From Desulfobacterales bacterium (GTDB taxonomy: Bacteria; Desulfobacterota; Desulfobacteria; Desulfobacterales; JAUWMJ01), in NCBI GenBank assembly GCA_030613225.1, contig JAUWMJ010000030.1:1-12639 (forward strand): a stretch of DNA of 12,639 bases, written 5' to 3'. Positions 1-6,504 of this stretch are shown here, piece after piece. The position numbers and the translations under genes are program-made. Numbering within the stretch: position 1 is the first letter of the stretch; each line of letters starts with the position of its first letter. The notes beneath the pieces are model-generated. The model was not told the DNA's origin, made no database searches, and saw only the letters and a list, made by a program, of their open reading frames with translations.

Positions 1-226
1 TTTGTGAACTAAATACCTTATTAGGAGTAAAGTTCGGCAGACAGCGTTACATCCGTTAATATAGCACCAGGGCGGGCTGCGGTTCAAAAAAAACTCCTAT
101 GTTTGATTTTTATTAAACAGCTATAATATGCTGCTTTGCTGCACTGTAACCGAAAATAACTTGTTAATCATATCAAGAGATTATGATTTAGTTATTTGAA
201 AATGTTTTTTACTTTTTACGATACCA
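1..226. other. Non-coding flank downstream of mocA
   Basis: AT-rich sequence with no recognisable gene. Positions 166-172 and 182-188 form a 7-bp AT-only stem with a 9-nt loop, on the 3' side of mocA. It lacks a GC-rich stem and a T tract, so I do not call it a terminator. Nothing else is supportable here. Confidence 0.5.
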
Positions 227-841
227 TCAACTATTTAGCTCCTCTAAATCGTCAATGGTATCGATATCAAAAACGCAGGCAGGTGAATCAGTATCTATTT
301 TTAGTATGTCATCGGGATTGGTCTGGATTATACGCCTGCCGCCGGAATCCCCTTTAACTCTCTGAAGAAGATCGAAATGTTCACGGCTGAAAATAGTGGG
401 ATTTCCTCTCTTTCCCTTATAAACAGGAACACATATATTCTTATCTGATTTGTAAAATCGTTTCAGCATGAGATCGATTAAAGGGGAATCTACCATGGGC
501 TGATCTCCAAGTATGAACATGACCGACCCGAATTTATCTCCTGTGGAAGCCAATCCTGCACGGACTGAGCTGCTCATGCCCTGCCGATACTGCCGGTTGA
601 TTATTATTTCAAGTCGGTCATTTTTAAAATATTTACTATTTTCAGCAAGGGCTTTAAGGATTTTTTTACGATGGTGGCCTAGAACGAGAAAAATCCTGTT
701 AAGCTTCGAATCAAGGGAAGCACGGATCACATATTCTATCATGTAACCTCCCTTTATTTTTGCTAACTGTTTGGGTGTTCCAAACCTTTTTGAAATACCT
801 GCAGCCAGGATGATTCCTGCTGTCGGTTTTTTCAGGGTCAT
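227..841 (-). CDS. mocA: MocA-type molybdenum cofactor cytidylyltransferase
   Basis: A 204-residue nucleotidyltransferase of the MobA/MocA (GT-A-like NTP transferase) family. It is predicted to transfer CMP from CTP to Mo-molybdopterin in the cytosol, giving the dinucleotide cofactor of xanthine-dehydrogenase-type hydroxylases. Visible motifs are the N-terminal NTP-binding loop LAAGISKRFGTPKQL (residues 12-26), GMSSSVRAGL (88-97), the metal/nucleotide motif LGDQP (111-115), GNP (146-148), GDSGGR (164-169) and the terminal DIDTIDDL (192-199). Length is normal for MocA (about 190-210). The open frame extends upstream to 1057, but that extension overlaps the divergent gene and lacks family similarity. 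The ATG at 841 sits directly before the canonical start of the fold, with a weak GGA about 10 nt upstream. It diverges from the maturation operon. CTP rather than GTP specificity is inferred from the xdhC/yqeBC context. The family call is firm. Confidence 0.92.
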   Translation of the reverse strand: MTLKKPTAGIILAAGISKRFGTPKQLAKIKGGYMIEYVIRASLDSKLNRIFLVLGHHRKKILKALAENSKYFKNDRLEIIINRQYRQGMSSSVRAGLASTGDKFGSVMFILGDQPMVDSPLIDLMLKRFYKSDKNICVPVYKGKRGNPTIFSREHFDLLQRVKGDSGGRRIIQTNPDDILKIDTDSPACVFDIDTIDDLEELNS

Positions 842-943
842 AGGATAGAATTCCAATAAAATATAGGGGAATAAACAGGATAATATGACATCAAACACTG
901 TAACATTCATAACACATTGTAAAGTAAAAAGAAAACGGATTTT
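842..943. promoter_or_regulatory. Divergent spacer between mocA and the maturation operon
   Basis: This 102-bp AT-rich spacer separates two divergent gene starts and must hold their 5' signals unless the genes lie in longer transcripts. I found no pair of -35/-10 boxes good enough to assign, so only the location is called. TAATAT at 881-886 is an unpaired -10-like hexamer on the + strand. Confidence 0.35.
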
Positions 944-1963
944 ATGAAGAAAGTAAGAGTTGAAAAAACGGTTGGGATGGTGCTGGCACATGATATTACT
1001 CGCATCATTCCTGGAAAATTCAAAGGGGTTGGGTTTAAAAAAGGTCATGTTGTACAAAAACAGGATATTTTCGAACTAATCAGGCTGGGAAAGAATTACC
1101 TGTATGTCCTGGATATTTCAAAAGGGCATATTCACGAAGATGACGCTGCCTTGAAAATAGCGGGGGCAATATGTTCAGAAACGCTCAGATGGACCAGTCC
1201 GGTTGAAGGAAAAACGAGTATTATCAGTAAGAAAGATGGACTCCTTAAGATCAATACAAACGGTCTTTTCAGAATCAATAAGATGGGCAACATTATTTTA
1301 TCGACCATAAAGAGTAACTTTCCGTGCAAAAAAGACCAAACCGTAGCTGCTACCAGGATAATTCCGCTTACCATATCAACAAAAAAGATCGAGAAACTGG
1401 AAAACACTGCAAAAAAATATTATCCTGTAATACAGATATTGCCATACAAAAAATTAAAAATAGGGGCGGTAATAACGGGTACAGAGATTTACAAGGGGCT
1501 TATCCATGATGGGTTTGATGAATATGTGGGAAGTATTATTCAAAGTTATGGTTGCAAGGTTGTATCAAAGTCCCTGGTTCCCGATGAACCCGGAGCGATT
1601 GCCGGGGCTATCCGGAAATTAATAGATAGAGGATGTGATATGATTATCACAACAGGGGGTCTTTCGGTTGATCCTGATGATGTTACAAAAAAAGGTGTTC
1701 AAAAAACCGGTGCCAAACTTATCGCTTATGGTTCCCCGGTTCTTCCGGGAGCAATGTTTTTATATGCACTCCTTGATGATATACCAATTCTGGGACTTCC
1801 TGCATGTGTTTACTACCACAAGGCGACTATTTTTAATCTGATATTTCCACGTGTTTTGGCAGGAGATAAAATCACCAAAAACGAGATTGCCGAAATGGGC
1901 CATGGAGGTCTTTGCATGAATTGCAGCAAGTGCCGGTTTCCTGTATGTCCATTCGGAAAATGA
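944..1963 (+). CDS. Molybdopterin-binding protein, MoeA/MoaB fold, with C-terminal Cys tail
   Basis: A 339-residue protein whose C-terminal half carries the MoCF/MoaB-type molybdopterin-binding fold: AVITGTEI (175-182), the glycine-rich TTGGLSVDPDDV motif (236-247) and the PVLPGAMF segment (265-272), all corresponding to MPT-contact loops in MoeA/MogA. The N-terminal 150 residues resemble no standard MoeA domain that I can name. At the extreme C-terminus, C324, C327, C330 and C335 form a CxxCxxCxxxxCPFGK tail, which suggests a zinc or Fe-S site. The start has only a weak ribosome-binding site, but the N-terminal sequence leaves no better choice. It begins the rightward cluster, 22 nt before yqeB, so the two are probably co-transcribed. 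The likely role is to bind or hand over Mo-molybdopterin during hydroxylase maturation. It is not a canonical MoeA, being shorter and lacking the usual N-terminal domains. Confidence 0.82.
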   Translation: MKKVRVEKTVGMVLAHDITRIIPGKFKGVGFKKGHVVQKQDIFELIRLGKNYLYVLDISKGHIHEDDAALKIAGAICSETLRWTSPVEGKTSIISKKDGLLKINTNGLFRINKMGNIILSTIKSNFPCKKDQTVAATRIIPLTISTKKIEKLENTAKKYYPVIQILPYKKLKIGAVITGTEIYKGLIHDGFDEYVGSIIQSYGCKVVSKSLVPDEPGAIAGAIRKLIDRGCDMIITTGGLSVDPDDVTKKGVQKTGAKLIAYGSPVLPGAMFLYALLDDIPILGLPACVYYHKATIFNLIFPRVLAGDKITKNEIAEMGHGGLCMNCSKCRFPVCPFGK

Positions 1964-1985
1964 CTCTAAAAGAGATTTTTATGTA

Positions 1986-2876
1986 ATGGTAAAATCTATC
2001 AGCCAAATAATAATAGGAATAAAAGGGGCAGGGGAGATGGCCAGTGCTATTGCGTATAGGCTGTATATGGCCAATATACGTAAGATTTTCATGATGGAAA
2101 TTCAAAACCCCCTTGCAGTGCGGAAAAAGGTATCATTTTGTGAGGCAATACATGAAGGCAGTCATGCAATAGAAGGCGTTGAGGCTATATTGTCCGGCAG
2201 TGTTGAAAAAATCGAGGAAATATGGAATAGGGGAAAAATTGCAGTAGTCGTTGATCCCGAATGGACAGCTATTGGGAAGGTTAAGCCGGATGTAATAGTG
2301 GATGCAATTTTAGCTAAGAAAAATCTTGGTACGAAGTTGACGGAAGCGACTTTAACTGTCGGTCTTGGGCCCGGATTTGTTGCGGGAGATGACGTCCATA
2401 TGGTTATTGAAACTAACAGGGGACATAATCTGGGGAGGATAATTACTTCGGGAGCAGCCGAACCAAACACAGGGATACCGGGCAACATAGGTGGATATAC
2501 AAAACAGCGCGTATTTAGATCTGCAAACCCTGGTATTTTCAAAGCCGGACTGAATATCGGCGATCAGGTAAGGCAGGGGGATATCATAGGTACTGTTGGA
2601 AGCAAAGAGGTAAGTGCTAAGATTGACGGTGTAATCAGGGGCCTGATCCGATCAGATATAAAAGTGCCCAAGGGTTTGAAACTCGGGGATATCGACCCCA
2701 GGGGAGATGCAAGCTACTGCAGCACCATTTCCGATAAGGCACGGGCCGTTGCAGGTTCAGTGCTGGAAGCTGTTTGCAGAATATTTTTAAATTCACCTGA
2801 GTCAGGCAGATCAGGTGGTCCGATACTGGAGGATCGTCTGCATATGAAAGATGAAGGCTTAATTGGCGAAAAATAA
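1986..2876 (+). CDS. yqeB: Selenium-dependent molybdenum hydroxylase accessory protein YqeB
   Basis: A 296-residue YqeB-family (EF2563-type) protein. This family is known from comparative genomics as a marker of selenium-dependent molybdenum hydroxylases and co-occurs with SelD; its precise reaction is not established. Seen here are a Rossmann-like glycine motif KGAGEMASAIAYRL (13-26), the NPLAVRKKVSFCEAIHEG block (41-58), the GLGPGFVAGDDV block (126-137) followed by IETNRGHNLGR (141-151), and a C-terminal segment resembling a biotinyl/HlyD-type half-barrel (GLNIGDQVRQGDIIGTVG, 188-205). Length matches the family (about 260-300). It starts 22 nt after the MPT-binding gene with a poor purine-rich site (AAAAGAGA, 1968-1975). 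A 343-nt repeat-bearing gap follows before yqeC. Confidence 0.92.
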   Translation: MVKSISQIIIGIKGAGEMASAIAYRLYMANIRKIFMMEIQNPLAVRKKVSFCEAIHEGSHAIEGVEAILSGSVEKIEEIWNRGKIAVVVDPEWTAIGKVKPDVIVDAILAKKNLGTKLTEATLTVGLGPGFVAGDDVHMVIETNRGHNLGRIITSGAAEPNTGIPGNIGGYTKQRVFRSANPGIFKAGLNIGDQVRQGDIIGTVGSKEVSAKIDGVIRGLIRSDIKVPKGLKLGDIDPRGDASYCSTISDKARAVAGSVLEAVCRIFLNSPESGRSGGPILEDRLHMKDEGLIGEK

Positions 2877-2910
2877 AGACGGCGAGCTAAAGAACGTGTT
2901 TGCCTTTTTA

Positions 2911-3197
2911 CAGACCTCGTTATTAACCTTGCAAAAATGACCGGAGACCTTGATATACCATGGAATCGCAAAATAATTTGACACCAGGTCGGTCTGGGTT
3001 ATAAGGTTCAAGGGTTCCCCGTTCAAGGTTAAGTGTTTCGTACTTCTTCCTTACATATTGATTCCATTGGGTTAATGTAATGGCGGACAACCTCTGAACC
3101 TTTGAACCGTGAACCTTTTAACCAAAATGCCCGGTTGGAAACTTAAGCTTTCTGTCCAAAATATTACGACATAATACGCTATAAGTTACGAGGTCTG
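2911..3197. repeat. MITE-like imperfect palindromic element between yqeB and yqeC
   Basis: The 343-nt yqeB-yqeC gap has no gene but is built as nested inverted repeats. The outer ends are a perfect 10-bp inverted repeat, CAGACCTCGT at 2911-2920 and its complement at 3188-3197. Inside, arms 2997-3030 and 3089-3123 are inverted copies made of GGTTCA-type steps, with 13 of the first 14 positions paired and small indels afterwards. TTACAT/ATGTAA (3051-3056, 3075-3080) forms a short hairpin in the central loop. The layout resembles a degenerate MITE or dispersed palindromic repeat inserted in the operon. No transposase remnant or clear target duplication is visible. Confidence 0.6.
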
Positions 3198-3219
3198 TTT
3201 TAAGGATAAAATCTAAACA

Positions 3220-4020
3220 ATGGTATCCCTGAGGGAAGCCTTAAGTCTTAAAAAATGTGGTGTTGTCAGTTTTGCAGGTGCAGGTGGAAAGACGAGCCTG
3301 ATGTTTTCGATCGCGCGCGAACTTTCAAATGCAGGAGAGTCGGTTCTGACAACCACCACGACAAAGATTCTGATGCCGTCAAAAGATCAATCACCTCGTG
3401 TTATCCTGTCTGACTCTTTGGACGAAGTGCTGGATAAAGCACGAGACCTTATAAAAAAAAATCTTCACATTTCTGCCGCCTCTCAAAGAACAGACTCTCC
3501 TTTGGGAAAAATCGCAGGGTTTGAGCCTGAAGTCATTGATGAAATATGGAAGGCCGGGGTTTTTAGATGGATTCTGGTTGAAGCCGATGGCGCTGCCAGA
3601 AGGCCTCTTAAAGCTCCAGCTTTTCATGAGCCCGTTATTCCATATTGTTCCGAGTTGCTTATAGGAATTATTGGACTGAAATGCATCGGTAAACCTCTTG
3701 ATGAAAGATGGGTCTTCAGACATAAATTATACGCTGATATCACAGGGCTTAAGCCTGAAGACCCCGTAACAGAAGAGTCGGTTGCTGCTGCTTTAATTGA
3801 TAAAAAAGGTATCATGAAAGACTGTCCTTCTCATACAAAGAAGGTTGTATTTTTGAACATGGCGGATAATCAAAAGTTAGTGGAGTCAGGGCGAAGGATC
3901 GCCGGCATTCTTTGCAAGACCGGGATAGAGGAACTGAAAAGAGTTGTTATCGGAAGAGCTTTGCACGAAACACCCGTTGTTGAATATCATGATGTGAGTG
4001 AAAAAGAGCACTTCGTTTGA
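3220..4020 (+). CDS. yqeC: Selenium-dependent hydroxylase accessory protein YqeC
   Basis: A 266-residue YqeC-family protein, the second marker of selenium-dependent molybdenum hydroxylase maturation; biochemical role unproven. It carries a P-loop-like FAGAGGKTSLMF (18-29), TTTTTKI (44-50), and the family block EADGAARRPLKAPAFHEPVIP (121-141). These imply a nucleotide-binding or NTP-hydrolysing cytosolic enzyme. The start at 3220 has AAGGA at 3202-3206, somewhat distant (13 nt), and places the P-loop at the position usual for the family. The final codons and the TGA stop lie within the first copy of a tandem 16-bp repeat, so the last five or so residues (EHFV and neighbours) may have been altered by repeat expansion. 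It follows the palindromic element and lies 243 nt before xdhC. Confidence 0.91.
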   Translation: MVSLREALSLKKCGVVSFAGAGGKTSLMFSIARELSNAGESVLTTTTTKILMPSKDQSPRVILSDSLDEVLDKARDLIKKNLHISAASQRTDSPLGKIAGFEPEVIDEIWKAGVFRWILVEADGAARRPLKAPAFHEPVIPYCSELLIGIIGLKCIGKPLDERWVFRHKLYADITGLKPEDPVTEESVAAALIDKKGIMKDCPSHTKKVVFLNMADNQKLVESGRRIAGILCKTGIEELKRVVIGRALHETPVVEYHDVSEKEHFV

Positions 4021-4052
4021 GGAGCGCTTCGCTTGAAGAGCGTTTCACTTGA
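4005..4052 (+). repeat. Tandem 16-bp repeat (3 copies) spanning the yqeC stop codon
   Basis: Three head-to-tail copies, AGAGCACTTCGTTTGA (4005-4020), GGAGCGCTTCGCTTGA (4021-4036) and AGAGCGTTTCACTTGA (4037-4052), fit RGAGCRYTTCRYTTGA. The TGA closing copy 1 is the yqeC stop codon. The unit is partly self-complementary (CTTC/GAAG). Confidence 0.85.
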
Positions 4053-4074
4053 GGCTAATTTTAAAAAAGCCTCA
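4050..4074 (+). repeat. Perfect hairpin joining the two repeat arrays
   Basis: TGAGGCT at 4050-4056 pairs with AGCCTCA at 4068-4074 across an 11-nt A/T loop. There is no T tract after it on the + strand, so it is not a standard intrinsic terminator. It sits at the apex between the 16-bp repeats on the left and inversely related hairpin units on the right. Confidence 0.6.
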
Positions 4075-4091
4075 CAACTTCCGTAGAGACA

Positions 4092-4194
4092 CTCTTCAAG
4101 TCCTAACAGGGTGGTCTTCAAAGCCCGAAGGGCTGCTCTTCGAGTCCCGAAGGGACGCTCCTTAAGGCCTTTGGCCGCTCGTTGCTCGCAGGCG
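4092..4194 (+). repeat. Array of about five ~22-bp hairpin units before xdhC
   Basis: Units beginning near 4092, 4114, 4136, 4158 and 4178 each start with CTC(T/C/G)T-like sequence. Three contain a small palindrome whose two arms change together: GCCC-GAA-GGGC (4123-4133), GTCCC-GAA-GGGAC (4144-4156) and GGCC-TTT-GGCC (4166-4176). The first and last units are degenerate. The CTCTTCRAG part is the inverse complement of the CTTGAAGAG part of the 16-bp repeats at 4021-4042, so 4005-4163 can fold back on itself. There is no spacer/repeat regularity of a CRISPR. Confidence 0.7.
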
Positions 4195-4263
4195 ATGATC
4201 TGTTTGGTTAATCTTTTTCCATAAAAATTACAAAATTATTAATAAGCGACTAAGGAGAGCTAC

Positions 4264-5331
4264 ATGGAAAATGCTTTTGAAGATGTTAGTAAATTGTTGC
4301 AGGAGGGTAAAAAGATTGTACTGGCTCGAATCATTACACAGGTGGGGTCGTCACCGCGGGCGGTTGGGACCAAATGTATAGTTCTGGAAGATGGTTCCAT
4401 GAAAGGGACGATTGGCGGAGGTCTTCTGGAACACCAGGTTATTGAAAGGGCAAAAGAGAGTTTAAAAGAAGGAAAATCCGCTATTATGCATTTTCAACTT
4501 ACCGGGGATGAAGTGGCCAAAACCGATATGCTTTGCGGTGGAATTGTTGATGTCTACCTCGAACCTGTTTTTACAGATAATGCTGCCGCAAGAGATATAT
4601 TTAAAAGGATCAGCAATTTTATAAATGAAGGTCGTAAAGGAGTACTCTTGACCCTGGTCTCAGATGGGATCATGCCGGAAGATGAGACAAGCCGTCTTCT
4701 TATTGAAGAAGATGGTTCCACAATGGGTGAAATAGGAACAGTTTCAGAGGAAGGTAAACTAAGATTAGCAAAATTTCTTGAAATCAAAACACCAGAGTTA
4801 ACGGAAATTGAAAAAGGCAAAGAGTCAGTTTTTGTTGAGCCATTCATGCCTTATGATATCCTTTACCTTTTCGGTGCCGGGCATGTATCTACATTTGTCG
4901 CTTCCCTGGCCTCCATGGTCGGGTTTCGAGTAATAGTAATCGATGATCGTAAAGAATTTGCTAATAAAGAAAGATTTAATAAAGCAGATGAATTAATAGT
5001 ACTTCCATTTTCAGATGTTTTCGAAAAAATTAATATTTCTTCTTCATCCTATATTGCGATAATTACCAGGGGACATATCCACGACCTGAATGTCCTTAGG
5101 GAAGCGCTGAAAAGGTCAGATGGATATATCGGAATGATAGGAAGCAAGCGAAAAAGGGAAAAAATCTACCAGGCTCTCATGGAAGAAGGGGTTTCAGATG
5201 AAAGATTAAAGCAGGTTCATTCTCCTATAGGAATGGATATCGATGCGGAGACTCCCGAGGAGATTGCCATCAGCATAGTTGCAGAACTTATCCGGGTAAG
5301 GGCGTCATCTAATCTTGCTAAGCTAAGATGA
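4264..5331 (+). CDS. xdhC: XdhC/CoxI-family molybdenum hydroxylase maturation factor
   Basis: A 355-residue two-domain XdhC/CoxI protein. XdhC binds the molybdenum cofactor, protects its sulfurated form and inserts it into xanthine-dehydrogenase-type hydroxylases. The N-terminal XdhC/CoxI domain (about 1-105) shows QVGSSPRAVGTKCIV (26-40), GTIGGGLLEH (48-57) and the conserved CGG at 91-93. The C-terminal Rossmann-like domain (about 198-347) shows YLFGAGHVS (201-209), VIDDRKEF (225-232), ITRGHIHD (267-274), MIGSKRKR (291-298) and SPIGMDIDAETPEEIA (320-335). Length is usual for full-length XdhC. A strong Shine-Dalgarno AAGGAG at 4252-4257 fixes the ATG. It is the last gene of the maturation cluster, separated from yqeC by the repeat array, so it may have a promoter of its own. 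A selenium-specific job is inferred only from the neighbours. Confidence 0.93.
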   Translation: MENAFEDVSKLLQEGKKIVLARIITQVGSSPRAVGTKCIVLEDGSMKGTIGGGLLEHQVIERAKESLKEGKSAIMHFQLTGDEVAKTDMLCGGIVDVYLEPVFTDNAAARDIFKRISNFINEGRKGVLLTLVSDGIMPEDETSRLLIEEDGSTMGEIGTVSEEGKLRLAKFLEIKTPELTEIEKGKESVFVEPFMPYDILYLFGAGHVSTFVASLASMVGFRVIVIDDRKEFANKERFNKADELIVLPFSDVFEKINISSSSYIAIITRGHIHDLNVLREALKRSDGYIGMIGSKRKREKIYQALMEEGVSDERLKQVHSPIGMDIDAETPEEIAISIVAELIRVRASSNLAKLR

Positions 5332-5446
5332 TTTGACAATAGTCAAAAATACTGAGTAGCCGCTTATCGAGGCAAAATTGTGTCGAACAAACTGCTCGGC
5401 TTGCCGAAAGCAAAACAAACGAACCCAGATGGGCCACAAAAACTAA

Positions 5447-5475
5447 TTGACTATATGGCCCGGATGGGCTATTTT
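5447..5475 (+). promoter_or_regulatory. Predicted sigma70-type promoter and operator-like repeats of the dinJ-yafQ pair
   Basis: TTGACT (5447-5452) and TATTTT (5470-5475) are separated by 17 nt, directly before the antitoxin. GGGCCA (5431-5436) and TGGCCC (5456-5461) form an inverted repeat flanking the -35 box, and GATGGGCY occurs twice (5428-5435 and 5463-5470). This is the place where an antitoxin-toxin complex would repress its own operon. The predicted transcript start falls close to the ribosome-binding site, a weak point of the call. Confidence 0.45.
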
Positions 5476-5495
5476 ATTTACAGGAGGTGATGAAT

Positions 5496-5756
5496 ATGTC
5501 AAAAACAGCAACTATAAGGGCCAGAATAGAACCGGAATTAAAGGCTGATGTAGAAACGCTATTCAAAAGAATAGGTCTCTCTACAACTGAAGCAATAAAT
5601 TTGTTTTATCGACAAGTAAAATTAAGGAATGGATTACCATTTAATGTGGTTATTCCCAATAAAACAACGGAAAAAGTATTCAAAGATACAGATGCCCATC
5701 GAAATTTAATCCGGTGCGAAGATGCTGACGATATGTTTCAAAAACTGGGGATATAA
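5496..5756 (+). CDS. dinJ: RelB/DinJ-family antitoxin
   Basis: An 86-residue antitoxin of the RelB/DinJ family. The N-terminal ribbon-helix-helix part, TATIRARIEPELKADVE followed by a second helix containing LSTTEAINLFYRQV, is the DNA-binding and dimerisation half. The C-terminal LIRCEDADDMFQKLGI segment is where family members wrap the toxin. A perfect AGGAGG (5482-5487) lies 8 nt before ATG 5496. In-frame codons further upstream (GTG 5487, ATG 5490) lie within or against this site and are rejected as starts. The stop codon is followed with no gap by the yafQ ATG, so translation is coupled. It should neutralise YafQ and repress the shared promoter. The symbol is assigned by family and partner. 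Confidence 0.88.
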   Translation: MSKTATIRARIEPELKADVETLFKRIGLSTTEAINLFYRQVKLRNGLPFNVVIPNKTTEKVFKDTDAHRNLIRCEDADDMFQKLGI

Positions 5757-6026
5757 ATGCTAAAACCCACATATTCAACGCAATTTGGTAAGGATATCAA
5801 AAGGGTTAAGAAGAGAGGAAAATCACAAGACAAGATAAAGAAAGTTCTTAAAAAACTCATTAATGAGCAACAGCTTCCTAAAAGTTGCAAAGATCATAAA
5901 CTAATTGGGAATTATCGAGGCAGAAGAGAATGCCATATCGAGCCTGACTGGCTTTTGATATACAAAGTGTCTGGCACAGAAATCATTTTTGAAAGAACAG
6001 GGAGCCATTCAGACTTGTTTGAGTAA
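5757..6026 (+). CDS. yafQ: YafQ-family mRNA interferase toxin
   Basis: An 89-residue RelE-superfamily toxin of the YafQ type, a ribosome-dependent endoribonuclease that cuts mRNA during translation. Residues corresponding to the known active site of E. coli YafQ are all present with a constant offset of -3: H47 in KDHKL, H60 and D64 in CHIEPDW, H84 in GSHSDLF, and F88. The IEPDWLLIYK and FERTGSHSDLF blocks are diagnostic. The ATG at 5757 directly follows the antitoxin TAA, and translation probably depends on coupling because no separate ribosome-binding site is needed. The toxin appears intact, so a functional antitoxin is expected. No terminator is obvious after the stop. Confidence 0.93.
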   Translation: MLKPTYSTQFGKDIKRVKKRGKSQDKIKKVLKKLINEQQLPKSCKDHKLIGNYRGRRECHIEPDWLLIYKVSGTEIIFERTGSHSDLFE

Positions 6027-6504
6027 AAGGCACCCGGCGCATCTATTCTGGCTTGACGTGGCATGTGACTTATTAACACAAACAAATGAAAATAGAAAGG
6101 CCTAATTTCAACCCCGTCCCCCTTTCTTATAGTATCGGGACTTTCCCGGGAAATTTAATTTGGCAAAACATCAAAAAATGCCCCAAATCTTATAACCGCT
6201 AATTTGAGGAAAAGTATGATAGTATTATACTAAATCACAGTTTAAGTTGATGGCCTTTTTCCTGCTGTAAATCCTCTCTTAAAAAACCTGTCAAGAAAAG
6301 TATCTTATTAATTTCACAAAAATCGTGTTTGCTATTTGTGCTATATTTCGCTATAATATCTGTAGCTATCTGCCAACCATTTTTTTAGAGTAAATCATGA
6401 ATAGTAATATCTTGGTGTATAATAAACGGCATGATTATTTATGCGAAATTTTGTCATGATAAAGCTTCTAAACATTGGAAAATAAGGAAAAGGAAGATGG
6501 AAAA
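6027..6504. other. AT-rich spacer between the two toxin-antitoxin modules
   Basis: 478 nt without a gene. It holds a perfect 12-bp palindrome TTTCCCGGGAAA (6142-6153), a 13-bp palindrome TAGTATTATACTA (6220-6232), and a promoter described separately. GCTAT recurs at 6331, 6340, 6350 and 6364, roughly once per helical turn around the promoter, as for operator half-sites. I see no conserved RNA or protein remnant. Confidence 0.5.
6329..6357 (+). promoter_or_regulatory. Predicted promoter of the vapBC-like operon
   Basis: TTGCTA (6329-6334) and a consensus TATAAT (6352-6357) are separated by 17 nt. Transcription would start near 6364, giving a leader of about 140 nt. GCTAT motifs at 6331, 6340, 6350 and 6364 lie across the promoter and are candidate antitoxin operator sites. 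Confidence 0.5.

Noticed and set aside
842..1057. N-terminal extension of mocA by 72 residues
   Set aside because: It overlaps the divergent MPT-binding gene, is hydrophobic and unlike the MobA/MocA fold, whose canonical start is at the ATG at 841.
4018..4083. Reading the yqeC TGA as selenocysteine, giving an in-frame extension to the TAG at 4081-4083, in view of the selenium context
   Set aside because: YqeC is already full length, the extension is encoded by tandem repeat sequence with no family similarity, and I see no SECIS-like element fitted to the codon. The TGA recurs in every repeat copy.
4005..4194. CRISPR array
   Set aside because: Units are contiguous, diverged and self-complementary with no unique spacers of constant length, and no cas genes are nearby.
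5333..5346. TTGAC-AATA-GTCAA palindrome just after xdhC as a terminator or operator
   Set aside because: The stem is only 5 bp, with no T tract and no second copy. It is likely chance.
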